NCBI RefSeq assembly: GCF_001428385.1
Contig: NZ_LMSK01000002.1
Location: 588,704 to 652,703, forward strand
DNA length: 64,000 nt
Origin: Rhodanobacter sp. Soil772
GTDB lineage: Bacteria > Pseudomonadota > Gammaproteobacteria > Xanthomonadales > Rhodanobacteraceae
Direction of reading: 5' to 3'
Shown: piece by piece, positions 9,266 through 18,584 of the stretch
Layout of the letters: every line of letters begins with the position of its first letter
How positions within the stretch are numbered: the stretch's first letter is position 1
Program-made: the position numbers and the translations under genes
Notes under the pieces: generated by a model
Databases searched by the model: none
What the model saw: only the letters and a program-made list of their open reading frames with translations
Told to the model about the DNA's origin: nothing

Positions 9266-11119
9266 ATGCGCCTGCTGCCCGCCCTCGCTTTCGGCACGTT
9301 GATGCTGCCGCTGGCCGCCTACGCCAACGACCCGAACTCCTACGCCCAGCCCGACCAGGTACGCGTGACCCATCTGGACCTGGACCTGACGATCGACTTC
9401 CCGCGCAAGCAGCTCGACGGCCAGGCCACGCTGAAGCTGGACTGGAAGAATCCCAAGGCGCAGTCGCTGGTGCTGGACACGCGCGACCTGAAGATCGCGA
9501 AGATCGAAGCGCTCGGCGCTGACGGCAAGGCCACGCCGCTGAAATATGCGCTGGCGCCGCGCGACAAGGTGCTGGGCAGCAAGCTGACCATCGCCACGCC
9601 GAAGCATCCGGCGCAGGTGCGCATCGTCTATACCACCTCGCCCGAAGCGTCCGGCCTGCAGTGGCTGACCCCGGCGCAGACGGCGGACAAGAAACTGCCC
9701 TTCATGTTCTCGCAGTCGGAGTCGATCCACGCGCGTTCGTGGGTACCGCTGCAGGATTCGCCGGCGATTCGCTTCACCTACGACGCCCGCGTCGCCGCGC
9801 CGAAGGACGTGCGCGTGGTGATGAGCGCGATCAACGACGCGAAGCATCCGCTGGACGGCGCGTTCGCGTTCAGCCAGCCGCATCCGATCCCGTCCTACCT
9901 GCTGGCGATCAGCGCCGGCGACCTCGCGGTGAAGGAGACCGGGCCGCGTTCGGCCGTCTATGCGGAGCCGTCGGTGGTCGACAAGGCCGCGCACGAGTTC
10001 GAGGACACCGAAAAGCTGATCGCCGCCACCGAGCAGCTGTACGGCCCGTACGCGTGGGGCCGTTACGACATCCTGGTGCTGCCGCCGTCGTTCCCGTTCG
10101 GCGGTATGGAAAACCCGAACATGACGTTCGCCACGCCGACCGTGCTGGTCGGCGACAAGAGCCTGGTGTCGCTGGTCTCGCACGAGCTGGCGCACTCGTG
10201 GTCGGGCAACCTGGTGACCAGTGCCGCCTGGCGCGACATCTGGCTCAACGAGGGCTTCACCACCTACGTGCAGGGCCGCATCACCGAGGCGGTATACGGC
10301 AAGGCGCTGGCCGACGAGGAGGCGCTGCTGTCTGCCCGTGCGCTGCAGAAGAGCATCGGCACGATGGCCGCCAACGCGCAGAAGCTGGCGCCCGACCCGC
10401 GCGGCATTGGCGCCGACGATGCGCTGTCCGACGTGGCCTACGACAAGGGCTCGTGGTTCCTGCGCACGCTGGAGCAGCGCTTCGGCCGCGACCACTTCGA
10501 CGCGTACCTGAAGGGCTACTTCCACCACTTCGCGTTCCAGAGCATCACCACCGAGCAGATGCTCGACTACATGAAGCCGAACCTGATCGAAAAATATCCC
10601 GGCAAGATGAGCTGGGACGAAGTGAAGGCCTGGGTCTACGGCGCGGGTATCCCGAAGGATGCGCCGCTGCCCGATTCGCCGCGCTTCAATGCGATCGACC
10701 GCGAGCGCACGGATTTCCTCGCGGGCAAACTGGCCGTCGACAAGCTCGACGCCAAGGGCTGGAACACCCAGGAGTGGATGTACTTCCTCGACCGCCTGCC
10801 CGACGTGGCCCCGCTGGACAAGCTGCAGCAACTCGACGCCGCCTGGCATCTCACCGGCACGCCGAACGCGGAGATCGGCATGCGCTGGTACAGCCATGCG
10901 ATCGCCGCCGGCGACAAGCCCGTGTGGGCGGCCGCCGCCGAACACATGACCCGGATCGGCCGCATCTACCTGACCACGCCGCTGTACAAGGCCTTCGTGA
11001 AGACGCCAGAAGGCCTGGCCTATGCCGAGCAGGTCTACGCCAAAGCCAAGGCCGGCTACCACCCGCTGACCCAGCAGGTGGTCGAAGGCATCATCGCCAA
11101 GGCGAAGCAGGCGAAATAG
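9266..11119 (+). CDS. M1 family metallopeptidase (leukotriene A4 hydrolase-like aminopeptidase)
   Basis: A 617-residue zinc aminopeptidase with an N-terminal signal peptide (MRLLPALAFGTLMLPLAAYA), so probably periplasmic. The exopeptidase motif GGMENP is at 279-284. The zinc site is HELAH at 306-310 with the third ligand Glu329 in WLNEGF. Length and a C-terminal helical domain ending in TQQVVEGIIAKAKQ fit the LTA4-hydrolase-type branch rather than the longer PepN. It would trim N-terminal residues from imported peptides. ATG 9266 gives the signal peptide. A family A repeat follows the gene. Confidence 0.93.
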   Translation: MRLLPALAFGTLMLPLAAYANDPNSYAQPDQVRVTHLDLDLTIDFPRKQLDGQATLKLDWKNPKAQSLVLDTRDLKIAKIEALGADGKATPLKYALAPRDKVLGSKLTIATPKHPAQVRIVYTTSPEASGLQWLTPAQTADKKLPFMFSQSESIHARSWVPLQDSPAIRFTYDARVAAPKDVRVVMSAINDAKHPLDGAFAFSQPHPIPSYLLAISAGDLAVKETGPRSAVYAEPSVVDKAAHEFEDTEKLIAATEQLYGPYAWGRYDILVLPPSFPFGGMENPNMTFATPTVLVGDKSLVSLVSHELAHSWSGNLVTSAAWRDIWLNEGFTTYVQGRITEAVYGKALADEEALLSARALQKSIGTMAANAQKLAPDPRGIGADDALSDVAYDKGSWFLRTLEQRFGRDHFDAYLKGYFHHFAFQSITTEQMLDYMKPNLIEKYPGKMSWDEVKAWVYGAGIPKDAPLPDSPRFNAIDRERTDFLAGKLAVDKLDAKGWNTQEWMYFLDRLPDVAPLDKLQQLDAAWHLTGTPNAEIGMRWYSHAIAAGDKPVWAAAAEHMTRIGRIYLTTPLYKAFVKTPEGLAYAEQVYAKAKAGYHPLTQQVVEGIIAKAKQAK

Positions 11120-11129
11120 CAAACGACTC

Positions 11130-11235
11130 CTCCCCCTGCAAAGCAGGGGGAGGTTGGGAGGGGGTAGGCTTTTGATCTGCGAGCCTGGATCAAGAGCCAC
11201 CCCACCCCAGCCCTCCCCTGCATCGCAGGGGAGGG
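11130..11235. repeat. Palindromic intergenic repeat, family A, copy 2 (complete)
   Basis: The most complete copy. It has two perfect hairpins facing each other: CTCCCCCTGC/GCAGGGGGAG (11130-11139 and 11143-11152), and CCCTCCCCTGC/GCAGGGGAGGG (11211-11221 and 11225-11235). About 58 bp separate them, containing GGTAGGCTTTTGATC and AAGAGCCACCCC. The left hairpin plus its T-rich tail may terminate the upstream aminopeptidase transcript. It lies between the M1 peptidase and alpha/beta hydrolase genes. Confidence 0.85.
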
Positions 11236-11270
11236 AGCAATGTCAGTCACGACCTCACCAAGAAATCATC

Positions 11271-12260
11271 ATGCCGCCATCAACGATTGCCACCACCACT
11301 CCGCTCTGGAAACGCATGCTGCTGCGCCGGCTGAAATTCCTGGGCTGGCTGGTCGCGCTGCTGGCCATCGTGCTGGGTGGCAGCTACCTGTTTGCGCCGC
11401 AGTGGCTGCTGCAGGCGAACGTCACGCGCGAAGCGATGGCGGCGCACCTGGAGAAACATTCGGTGCAGGCCGGCGATACGCACTGGGCCTACTACGAAGG
11501 TGGCCAGGGGCCGACCATCGTGCTGCTGCACGGCTTCGCCACCGACAAGAGCGTGTGGCTGCAGACGGCAAAACTGCTGACGCCGCACTTCCATCTGATC
11601 ATCCCCGACCTGCCCGGCTGGGGCGATTCCTCGCGAGTGCCCGACGCCAGTTACAACATCGACGCCCAGGCCGGGCGCCTCGACGCCTTCGTGCAGACCC
11701 TGCGCCTGCAGCGCTTCCTGCTGGTCGGCCACTCCATGGGCGGCGCGATCGCCGGCGTGTACGCCAGCGAACATCCCGAGCACGTGGCCGCTCTGGCCCT
11801 GCTCGATGCGTTCGGCCTGAAGAGCAGGCAGAACGCGCTCGACCGCGACGCGCTGGCCGGCAGGAACCCGTTCGTGTTCGACGACCGCGCCGGTTTCGAA
11901 CGCGTCACTTCGCTGGCATTCGAGAAACCGCTCGACCTGCCCGGCCGTTTCGTCGACGTGTTCATCAAGCGCAACCAGCGCGACCGCGCCTTCATCGAGC
12001 GCACCTTCAACGAACTGCGCGAGCCCGGGCAATACCTTTCCGTGCAGAACCGGCTCGGCCAGCTGAGCATGCCGGTGCTCGGCCTGTGGTGCCACGACGA
12101 CCGGATCGTGGACATCTCCGCGCTGGACAGCCTGCGCAACGGCCTGACCGGCGCCAGCGCGATCAGCACCAGCACCATCAACGGCTGCAACCACATGCCG
12201 ATGCTGGAAAAGCCCGAGCAGACCGCACAGATCCTTACCGGCTTCGCGCTGTCGCACTGA
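11271..12260 (+). CDS. Membrane-anchored alpha/beta hydrolase
   Basis: A 329-residue protein. A single N-terminal hydrophobic segment (FLGWLVALLAIVLGGSYLF) follows a basic stretch and should anchor it in the inner membrane with the catalytic domain outside. The hydrolase domain has VLLHGFATDKSVW (oxyanion region), GHSMGGA with nucleophile Ser155, a late Asp in CHDDRIVD and a His in CNHMPMLEKP. These resemble lipases/esterases of the MhpC type. The substrate is unknown. ATG 11271 is the first start after the family A repeat. Confidence 0.9.
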   Translation: MPPSTIATTTPLWKRMLLRRLKFLGWLVALLAIVLGGSYLFAPQWLLQANVTREAMAAHLEKHSVQAGDTHWAYYEGGQGPTIVLLHGFATDKSVWLQTAKLLTPHFHLIIPDLPGWGDSSRVPDASYNIDAQAGRLDAFVQTLRLQRFLLVGHSMGGAIAGVYASEHPEHVAALALLDAFGLKSRQNALDRDALAGRNPFVFDDRAGFERVTSLAFEKPLDLPGRFVDVFIKRNQRDRAFIERTFNELREPGQYLSVQNRLGQLSMPVLGLWCHDDRIVDISALDSLRNGLTGASAISTSTINGCNHMPMLEKPEQTAQILTGFALSH

Positions 12261-12388
12261 ATGACGGCCGCCAGGGATGCTGAATGGACGCGCGCAGCCG
12301 CCGCCGCTCATTGTGAATTGCGCATGACAACATGGGAGAATGCTGTCATGACGCCGTGGTCTGGCGTGCCGACGGGCGTGAAAGCGGA

Positions 12389-12991
12389 ATGGTGCAGCGA
12401 CCGATGAAGCAAAGCCTCTGGCGCACGGGTGTGGGGGCGATCGTGCGGATGTCCGCCACCCGCACCAACTACTGGGCCGAGCTCGGCGTGGACAGCGTGC
12501 TGTGCCTGCTGTTGCTGGTACTGGGCTGGCGCAGGCATGCGGACGGGCCGCTGACCGCGCTGCTGGCCCTCGGCCTGGGCCTGTTCGCCTTCAGCTTCAT
12601 CGAGTACTTCTTCCACCGCTGGATGTTCCACACGCGCATCCCGCTGTTCGCACAGGGCCACGATATGCACCACCAGCGGCCGCTGGGCTACGACTCGCTG
12701 CCGTTCTTCCTGCCGCCGGCCGTACTGCTGGCGCTGGCCGGCGTGTTCGTGCTGGTGATGCCCACCGGCTTCGCCCTGCTGCTGGCCAGCGCGATCACCT
12801 TCGGCTACATCGTCTACGGCCTGAGCCACTTCGTCATCCACCACGCACGCTTCAAGCAGCCGCTGCTGCGGCGCTGGGCCGGCGCCCATCACGTGCACCA
12901 CTATCACCCCGAGAGCAACTTCGGGGTCACCACGCCGCTGTGGGACATGCTGCTGGGCACGCGCTACGTGCGCCAGCCGCGCAAGGGTTGA
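12389..12991 (+). CDS. Sterol desaturase/fatty acid hydroxylase superfamily membrane protein
   Basis: About 200 residues. Histidine clusters typical of membrane di-iron hydroxylases are visible: FFHRWMFH, GHDMHHQ, HFVIHH and AHHVHHYH, with hydrophobic helices between them. This pattern marks the fatty acid hydroxylase/C-5 sterol desaturase superfamily, which inserts oxygen into lipid chains. The substrate here is unknown. The start is uncertain: ATG 12389 and ATG 12404 are both reasonable, and the frame is open to 12332. It is convergent with the ICMT-like gene, with only 4 bp between the stops. Confidence 0.85.
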   Translation: MVQRPMKQSLWRTGVGAIVRMSATRTNYWAELGVDSVLCLLLLVLGWRRHADGPLTALLALGLGLFAFSFIEYFFHRWMFHTRIPLFAQGHDMHHQRPLGYDSLPFFLPPAVLLALAGVFVLVMPTGFALLLASAITFGYIVYGLSHFVIHHARFKQPLLRRWAGAHHVHHYHPESNFGVTTPLWDMLLGTRYVRQPRKG

Positions 12992-12995
12992 AACT

Positions 12996-13574
12996 TCACA
13001 GGACGCCCGGGATCAGCGCCTTCACCCGCCGCATGTAGTCGGCATAGGCCACGCCGAACTGCTCGCCCAGCCAGCGCTCTTCCAGCCGCAGCTTGCGCCA
13101 GAACGACACCGCGACGATCGCCAGCGCCAGCAGCCCGCGCCATTCGCCCAGCGCCACCGCCGTGCCGAGGAAGGCCAGCAGCAGGCCGGTATAGATCGGG
13201 TGGCGCACATGCCGATACGGACCGCGTTCGATCAATTCGTGGTTCTGCTTGAGCTGCACCACGGCGCTCCAGTTGCTGCCCAGCACATGCCGTGCCCAGC
13301 ACGCGAACAGCAGGCCGGCCAGGGTCATCACCACGCCCGGCGGGGCAACCCAGCCGGCCGCGGGCAGGAAGCGGGCGCCCAGCACACTGCCCTCATACAG
13401 ACGACCCGGTTCCAGCAGCAACGCCGCCACGACCAGCGGCAACCAGTACTTGAGCAGGCGCGACCATGCCGGCTCGGTGCGGCTCGCACCCTTGACCCTG
13501 CGCGCACTCCAGACCCAGTACGCCACGAAAAGAATCCACAGCGCGTTGAGTACGGCCTCGACCGGAAGTTGCAT
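12996..13574 (-). CDS. Isoprenylcysteine carboxyl methyltransferase (ICMT)-like membrane protein
   Basis: A 192-residue integral membrane protein. The C-terminal half contains GPYRHVRHPIYTGLLLAF and a later RLEERWLGEQFG, the SAM-binding and catalytic signature of the ICMT/PEMT phospholipid methyltransferase fold. Bacterial members have diverse or unknown substrates, and proteobacteria lack prenylated CaaX proteins. ATG 13574 follows a GGAG about 10 nt upstream; a GTG at 13589 is an alternative. A lipid-modifying role beside the hydroxylase gene is possible but unsupported. Confidence 0.85.
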   Translation of the reverse strand: MQLPVEAVLNALWILFVAYWVWSARRVKGASRTEPAWSRLLKYWLPLVVAALLLEPGRLYEGSVLGARFLPAAGWVAPPGVVMTLAGLLFACWARHVLGSNWSAVVQLKQNHELIERGPYRHVRHPIYTGLLLAFLGTAVALGEWRGLLALAIVAVSFWRKLRLEERWLGEQFGVAYADYMRRVKALIPGVL

Positions 13575-13662
13575 GGTGGGTTGCTCCACAGGATGATGGC
13601 CGGGCGGGACATCGCGTAGCGGGGCACGGCCACATACGCGGCAACCGGCAGCGACAGCGCGG

Positions 13663-14433
13663 TCAGTCAGCCACGTCGTCGATCAACCGGTCGAGTTCGG
13701 CCTTGAGGATCGCGCCGTGCTGGCGCAGCCAGTCGCGCTGTTCGCGCCAGCCGGGCAGCAGGCTTTCGACCTGGCTCCAGAATCGCGGCGAATGGTTGCG
13801 TACCTTGAGATGGCACAGCTCGTGCACCAGCACGTAGCGCAATGCGGCCGGCGGCGCCAGCGCCAGCGCGAGGTCCAGGTTGATGCGGTCGCGGGTGTCC
13901 AGGCTGCCCCACAGGCTTTTCATCGGGCGGATCTTCAGCGCGGTGGGTGCCAGCCCGAGCTGCGGCACGTAGCCGGCCAGCCAGCGCGAGACGTCGCGGC
14001 GGATCAGCGTTTCCAGGTGCGAGGCGAGCAGGCCGCGGGCGATCGGCAACGCACGGCTGTGCGGGCGCGGGATCACCAGGGTAAGGCCGGTCGCGTGCGG
14101 CTCGATCTTCGGGTAGGTGCCTTCGGCCCAGTCCAGCTCGGCCGTCTCGCCGCGCAACGGAAAACTGCACGCATAACCCACGCGCAGCGGCGGCAACGGC
14201 TTCACGATCAGGTTCAGTTCGTCGAGCTTCTGCTCCAGCCATTCGGCGTGGTTGCGCAGGAACGCGCTGACCTGGGCCGGATGGGTGCCGAGCGGATAGG
14301 TCACCCGCGCGCCCTGCGGCGTCACCGTGAGGCGCAGCCGGCGCGCGCGCGGATGGGCGCTCTTCAGCACCCGGATGAGGCTGCCGCCCACCGTTGCCAG
14401 TTCCAGCCAATCGCCTTCCAAATGCTGCGCCAT
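13663..14433 (-). CDS. YgjP-like (DUF45) zinc metallopeptidase
   Basis: A 256-residue cytosolic protein. The zinc motif HELCH in YVLVHELCHLKVRNHSPRFW, with the downstream HSPRFW, defines the YgjP/WLM-type M48-related family. MKSLWGSLDTRDRINLDLALA, just before it, is also diagnostic. The N-terminal beta-rich region matches family length. The biochemical role is unsettled in most bacteria. The start at 14433 (MAQHLEG) is preferred to 14469. Confidence 0.88.
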   Translation of the reverse strand: MAQHLEGDWLELATVGGSLIRVLKSAHPRARRLRLTVTPQGARVTYPLGTHPAQVSAFLRNHAEWLEQKLDELNLIVKPLPPLRVGYACSFPLRGETAELDWAEGTYPKIEPHATGLTLVIPRPHSRALPIARGLLASHLETLIRRDVSRWLAGYVPQLGLAPTALKIRPMKSLWGSLDTRDRINLDLALALAPPAALRYVLVHELCHLKVRNHSPRFWSQVESLLPGWREQRDWLRQHGAILKAELDRLIDDVAD

Positions 14434-14547
14434 GACCTGCCTGCTTCTCGCCTGGCCCGTTCCGATCAAAGATGGGGATCCGCCGCCCGCAAGCGGCCGG
14501 ACACCCAGTATGGCGCGCCGGGCGTCACGGCGGTATGGATTTTTCGT

Positions 14548-15465
14548 TCAGCTATCGGCCGGGCGCGGCAGGCCGAACCATTCCTCCAGCTTGCCCAGCA
14601 GGCGCTCCAGTTCCAGCGTCAGCAGGGCAAACCCGGCGTCCAGCTCGGCCTGGGCGTCCTGCTGGCTGTCGCCCAGCTCGTCCATCACCACGTCGAGGAA
14701 CTTCAGCTTGCGCACGATCAGGTCCTCGCCCAGCACGAAGCTGATGCGGTCGTCGAAGGTGAGCCCCAGCATGAACACCTGCTTGCCGTTGCGCAGGTGC
14801 TCCTTGACCTCCTCGGCGTCCAGGTCCTGCCGGCGGCAGCGGGCGATCGCGCCGGTGGCGGTGGCCGGATCGCGCAGTTCGCACTCGTCGCCCAGGGTCA
14901 GCCCGGCCGGCAGGTTGCCGTTGGCCAGCCAGTCGGTCATCAGCACGCGCGGGCCTTCCTCCGGTGCCAACGGCACCGCCGGGAAGCTGCCCAGCGCTTC
15001 GCGGATCTGGGTCAGCGCGTTCTCGGCCGACTTGCGGCTGGAGGTGTCCAGCACCAGCCAGCCGTGTTTCTTGTCGACGTAGGCTGACATCCGCGAGTTG
15101 CGCACGAACGCGCGCGGCAGCAGTTCGGTCAGCAGATCTTCCTTGATCCGCTTGCGCTCGCGGCCGCCGACCTTGCGGCTTTCTTCCTCGGCGATCTTCT
15201 GCACCTTGCGATGCAGTTCGTCGTTGATCACCGCGGCCGGCAGCAGCTTGTCCTCGCCACCCACGGTCAGCAGCGTGCACTGCTTGACGGCATGCGTGAG
15301 CGGCTCGTTCTCGCCGCGCCCGACCGGCGGCACGAAGCCCTTGGTGAACATTTCCAGCGGCCCGCACGGGCGCAGCCGGTGCTCGGCCAGCGCTTCGTCG
15401 AGGCGGCTCAGGTCATTGGCAACGGCGGGGGAAAAACGGAACAGCGTGAGGTTGCGAAAGAACAT
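14548..15465 (-). CDS. rdgC: Recombination-associated protein RdgC
   Basis: A 305-residue protein. RdgC forms a ring-shaped dimer on double-stranded DNA and restrains RecA filament formation. The N-terminus MFFRNLTLFRF and internal GFVPPVGR, SRKVGGRERKRIKEDLL and DEFCELRD-like blocks (here DECELRDP) are diagnostic, and the length matches the family. Its start lies 78 bp from the tyrB stop on the same strand, with a perfect family B palindrome in between. Confidence 0.96.
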   Translation of the reverse strand: MFFRNLTLFRFSPAVANDLSRLDEALAEHRLRPCGPLEMFTKGFVPPVGRGENEPLTHAVKQCTLLTVGGEDKLLPAAVINDELHRKVQKIAEEESRKVGGRERKRIKEDLLTELLPRAFVRNSRMSAYVDKKHGWLVLDTSSRKSAENALTQIREALGSFPAVPLAPEEGPRVLMTDWLANGNLPAGLTLGDECELRDPATATGAIARCRRQDLDAEEVKEHLRNGKQVFMLGLTFDDRISFVLGEDLIVRKLKFLDVVMDELGDSQQDAQAELDAGFALLTLELERLLGKLEEWFGLPRPADS

Positions 15466-15505
15466 TCAGGAATCCGGGTCAGTGCTGCGGGAGGCAGGGG
15501 GTTCG

Positions 15506-15535
15506 CCGTCATTCCGGCGAAAGCCGGAATGACGG
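15506..15535. repeat. Palindromic repeat, family B, copy 1 (perfect)
   Basis: The arms CCGTCATTCCGGC (15506-15518) and GCCGGAATGACGG (15523-15535) are perfect 13-bp inverted repeats around a GAAA loop. The same core occurs next to the GIY-YIG gene between nrdA and nrdB. It sits in the rdgC-tyrB intergenic gap. The form resembles short dispersed palindromes such as the neisserial dRS3 type, by pattern only. Confidence 0.9.
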
Positions 15536-15543
15536 TCAGAGTG

Positions 15544-16746
15544 TCAGCGGGTAACGGCAGCGACCGCCGCGGCCACGGTGTCGAGATTGGCCTGGTTCAG
15601 CGCGGCCACGCAGATGCGCCCGCTGTCGAGTGCGTAGATCGCGTACTCGTCGCGCAGCCGGTGCACCTGCGCCTTGCTCAGGCCGGAATAGGAGAACATG
15701 CCGGCCTGGCGGTTGATGAAGCCGAAGTCCGGCGCACCCAGCGCGGCCAGCTTGTCGACGAAACCGGCACGCATCGCATGGATGCGCCCGCGCATGCCGC
15801 CCAGTTCCTGTTCCCAGCGCACGCGCAACTCGGCGCTGCCGAGCACGCCGGCGACCAGCGCGGCACCGTGGGTGGACGGGCTGGAATAGATCGTGCGGAT
15901 GACCTGCTTGATCTTCGACTGCAGCCGCTCGGCCTCGCCGCGGTCGACGCCGACCATCGACAGCGCGCCGACGCGTTCGCCGTACAGCGAGAACGACTTG
16001 GAGTACGAGTTGGCGACCACGAACGCCGCGATCCCGGACGCCGCCAGCAGGCGCACCGCGGTGGCGTCCTGTTCGGTGCCCTGGTCGAAGCCCTGGTAGG
16101 CCATGTCGACGAACGGCAGCAGCCGGCGCTCCTTGAGCAGCTCGATCACCTGCTGCCACTGCGCCGCATCCAGGTCGACGCCGGTCGGGTTGTGGCAGCA
16201 CGCGTGCAGCAGCACCACGGTGCCGGGTTCCAGCTTGCCCAGGTCCTCCAGCATGCCGGCGACATCCAGGCCGTGGCTGGCCGCGCTGTAGTAGCGGTAC
16301 TCCAGCAGCTCGAAGCCGGCCGTGCGGAACACCACGTGATGGTTGCCCCAGCTGGGGCTGCTGATCGCGACCTTCGCGCCCGCCCCGGCCACCTGCTTCA
16401 GCAGGTCGGCCGCCACGCGCAACGCGGCGCTGCCGCCGATGGTCTGCGCGGTGGCCACGCGACCGGCCGCCAGCAGGGGCGATTCCGCGCCGAACACCAG
16501 CTGCTGGGTCAGCCGGTTGTATGCCGCCAGGCCGTCGATCGGCAGGTAGCCGCGCGGCTTCGCCGCCGCGGCCAGCGCCTGTTCCACCTCGTGCACGGTC
16601 GGCAGCAGCGGGATGCAACCCTGCTCGTCGACATAGATGCCTACGCCAAGATTGATCTTGCCCGGGCGCGGATCGCCCACGTAGGTCTCGGTGAGGCCCA
16701 GGATCGGATCGCCCGGGGCCATTTCAACGGATGCAAAGAAGGACAC
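15544..16746 (-). CDS. tyrB: Aromatic amino acid aminotransferase
   Basis: A 400-residue PLP-dependent class I transaminase that interconverts aromatic amino acids (and aspartate) with their 2-oxo acids. The Schiff-base lysine is in NSYSKSFSLYGERVG. DMAYQGFDQG and ACCHNPTGVD are further PLP-site motifs. I chose the GTG at 16746: from it the protein begins SFFASVEMAPGDPILGL, the N-terminus I know from xanthomonad homologues. ATG 16722 would remove the conserved start. No clear Shine-Dalgarno sequence precedes the GTG. Its start is 41 bp from the ttcA stop. Confidence 0.93.
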   Translation of the reverse strand: MSFFASVEMAPGDPILGLTETYVGDPRPGKINLGVGIYVDEQGCIPLLPTVHEVEQALAAAAKPRGYLPIDGLAAYNRLTQQLVFGAESPLLAAGRVATAQTIGGSAALRVAADLLKQVAGAGAKVAISSPSWGNHHVVFRTAGFELLEYRYYSAASHGLDVAGMLEDLGKLEPGTVVLLHACCHNPTGVDLDAAQWQQVIELLKERRLLPFVDMAYQGFDQGTEQDATAVRLLAASGIAAFVVANSYSKSFSLYGERVGALSMVGVDRGEAERLQSKIKQVIRTIYSSPSTHGAALVAGVLGSAELRVRWEQELGGMRGRIHAMRAGFVDKLAALGAPDFGFINRQAGMFSYSGLSKAQVHRLRDEYAIYALDSGRICVAALNQANLDTVAAAVAAVTR

Positions 16747-16786
16747 GGCGGTTACTCGACAGACAGTGGAAGGGTGGGCGAAATGT

Positions 16787-17644
16787 TCAAGCTTGCCGGT
16801 TCGCGGTCTCATCCGCCGCGTCGGCAGACCAGGCCGTGGCAGACGATGCGCCCAGCGCGAAATCGAACAGCTGGCGATCCGCCAGATGCGAGGGTGACAC
16901 ATGCGTCAGCGCGCGAAAGATGTTCTCGCTGCGCCCGGGCTGCTGCTGTTCCCACGCGGCCAGCATGCGCCGCACCGCCTGGCGCTGCAGGTTGTCCTGC
17001 GAACCGCACAGGTTGCACGGGATGATCGGGAATTGCCGCTGCGCCGCGTATTCGGCGATGTCGCCCTCGCGGCAATACGCCAGCGGGCGGATCACCACAT
17101 GGCGGCCATCGTCCGAACGCAGCTTCGGCGGCATCGCCTTCAGCTGCGCCTGGTAGAACATGTTGAGGAAGAACGTGGCGAGAATGTCGTCGCGGTGATG
17201 GCCGAGCGCGATCTTCGTGATGCCGTTCGCCGCCGCCCAGGTGTACAGCGCGCCGCGGCGCAGCCGCGAACACAGGCTGCACATGGTTTTGCCGGCAGGG
17301 ATCACCCGCGTCACCGTGCTGTAGGTGTCCTGCTCGATGATGTGGAACGGCACGCCGCGCGCGGTGAGGTAATCCGGCAATACATGCTCGGGGAAATCCG
17401 GCTGCTTCTGGTCGAGGTTCACCGCGATCAGCTCGAAGCGCACCGGCGCCTTCGCCTGCAGTTGCAGCAGCAGGTCCAGCAGGGTGTACGAATCCTTGCC
17501 GCCGGACAGGCACACCATCACCTTGTCGCCGTCCTCGATCATGCCGAAATCGCCGATCGCCTGGCCGACCTGGCGACGCAGGCGCCTGGCCAGTTTGCCG
17601 GCCTCGGCAGCGGGTGGGCGGGGAATCTCGAGCTGGGCGGGCAT
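16787..17644 (-). CDS. ttcA: tRNA 2-thiocytidine(32) synthetase TtcA
   Basis: A 285-residue PP-loop ATPase that thiolates cytidine 32 of tRNA using an iron-sulfur cluster. The PP-loop SGGKDS is at 47-52. Two CxxC pairs, CSLC and CNLC, are present, and [16 protein letters not shown] is diagnostic. ATG 17644 is the start; TTG 17653 is in frame but unlikely. It is upstream of tyrB on the same strand. Confidence 0.95.
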   Translation of the reverse strand: MPAQLEIPRPPAAEAGKLARRLRRQVGQAIGDFGMIEDGDKVMVCLSGGKDSYTLLDLLLQLQAKAPVRFELIAVNLDQKQPDFPEHVLPDYLTARGVPFHIIEQDTYSTVTRVIPAGKTMCSLCSRLRRGALYTWAAANGITKIALGHHRDDILATFFLNMFYQAQLKAMPPKLRSDDGRHVVIRPLAYCREGDIAEYAAQRQFPIIPCNLCGSQDNLQRQAVRRMLAAWEQQQPGRSENIFRALTHVSPSHLADRQLFDFALGASSATAWSADAADETANRQA

Positions 17645-17755
17645 GACGGCCAATCGGACGGCGAAGACCGCCTATTGTAGCCGGCCGGACGCCGGGCTAC
17701 CGCGGCGGCAAACGGCGCTAAACTAGGGGGACCGCCCCCAGCAGCCGTTATTGCC

Positions 17756-17962
17756 ATGCAGGTTCAGGATCACGCCGAGATCGTCCATCTCCTGGCCGAG
17801 TTGCGGATGGAGCATCGCGACCTCGACGCGGCGATCGACCGGCTGGCCTCTGCGATCGGTCGCGACGAATTGCAGCTGACCCGGCTGAAGAAACGCAAGC
17901 TGCTGCTGAAAGACAACATCGCGCGGCTCGAGAGCAAGCTGATCCCCGATCTCGACGCCTGA
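17756..17962 (+). CDS. YdcH family protein (DUF465)
   Basis: A 68-residue, almost wholly helical, charged protein. HAEIVHLLAELRMEHRDLDAAIDRL and LKKRKLLLKDNIARLE give the two-helix hairpin of the YdcH family, whose function is unknown. It lies 112 bp from the divergent ttcA start and 19 bp before the GNAT gene, so it probably shares a transcript with the latter. Confidence 0.88.
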   Translation: MQVQDHAEIVHLLAELRMEHRDLDAAIDRLASAIGRDELQLTRLKKRKLLLKDNIARLESKLIPDLDA

Positions 17963-17981
17963 ACGCCACGCCGGACTGCCC

Positions 17982-18581
17982 ATGAACCCGTTCGCCCCGA
18001 TCCGCCTGCAGGACGACTACGTCGTGCTGGAACCATTGAGCCTGGACCACGTGCCGGCACTGGAAGCCGCCGCCGCCGACGGCGAGCTGTGGAACCTCAC
18101 GGTCACCAGTGTGCCGCCGCCGGGACAGGCGCGCGACTACGTCGAAAAAGCGCTGCAGGGTCAGGCCGACGGCCTGATGCTGCCGTTCGCCGTGCGCGAG
18201 GCCAGCAGCGGCGAGATCGTCGGCAGCACCCGCTATTACGAGATTGATCCCGCGCTGCCGCGCCTCGCCATCGGCTACACCTGGTACGCGAAACGCTGGC
18301 AGAAGACCCACCTCAACACCGCCTGCAAGCGCCTGCTGCTGGAGCACGCGTTCGAGACACTGGGCTGCGTGGCGGTGGCCTTTCACACCGACGAACGGAA
18401 CGAGGATTCGCAACGTGCGATCGAGCGCCTCGGCGCGCAGCGCGAAGGCGTGTTGCGCGCCCACCGGCGTCGCACCGACGGCAGCCTGCGCAACACCGTC
18501 TGCTTCAGCATCCTCGCCGACGAATGGCCGAACGTGGCGAACTGGCTGGGCATGCGGCTCAACCGGCTCGCGGCGGGCTGA
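17982..18581 (+). CDS. GNAT family N-acetyltransferase
   Basis: A 199-residue protein of the RimJ/RimL-like GNAT branch. It starts with RLQDDYVVLEPLSLDHVPAL. GEIVGSTRYYEIDP forms the central strands, and a KTHLNTACKRLLLEHAFE acetyl-CoA/helix segment follows. VAFHTDERNEDSQRAIERLGA is the usual C-terminal motif. The substrate (protein N-terminus, amino acid or antibiotic) is unknown. It is convergent with pssA; the stops are 3 bp apart. Confidence 0.9.
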   Translation: MNPFAPIRLQDDYVVLEPLSLDHVPALEAAAADGELWNLTVTSVPPPGQARDYVEKALQGQADGLMLPFAVREASSGEIVGSTRYYEIDPALPRLAIGYTWYAKRWQKTHLNTACKRLLLEHAFETLGCVAVAFHTDERNEDSQRAIERLGAQREGVLRAHRRRTDGSLRNTVCFSILADEWPNVANWLGMRLNRLAAG

Positions 18582-18584
18582 ACG

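Noticed and set aside
9047..11200. A 717-residue minus-strand frame over the M1 aminopeptidase gene
   Set aside because: The M1 gene has HELAH, GGMENP and a signal peptide; the antisense frame is Arg/Gln/His-rich noise.
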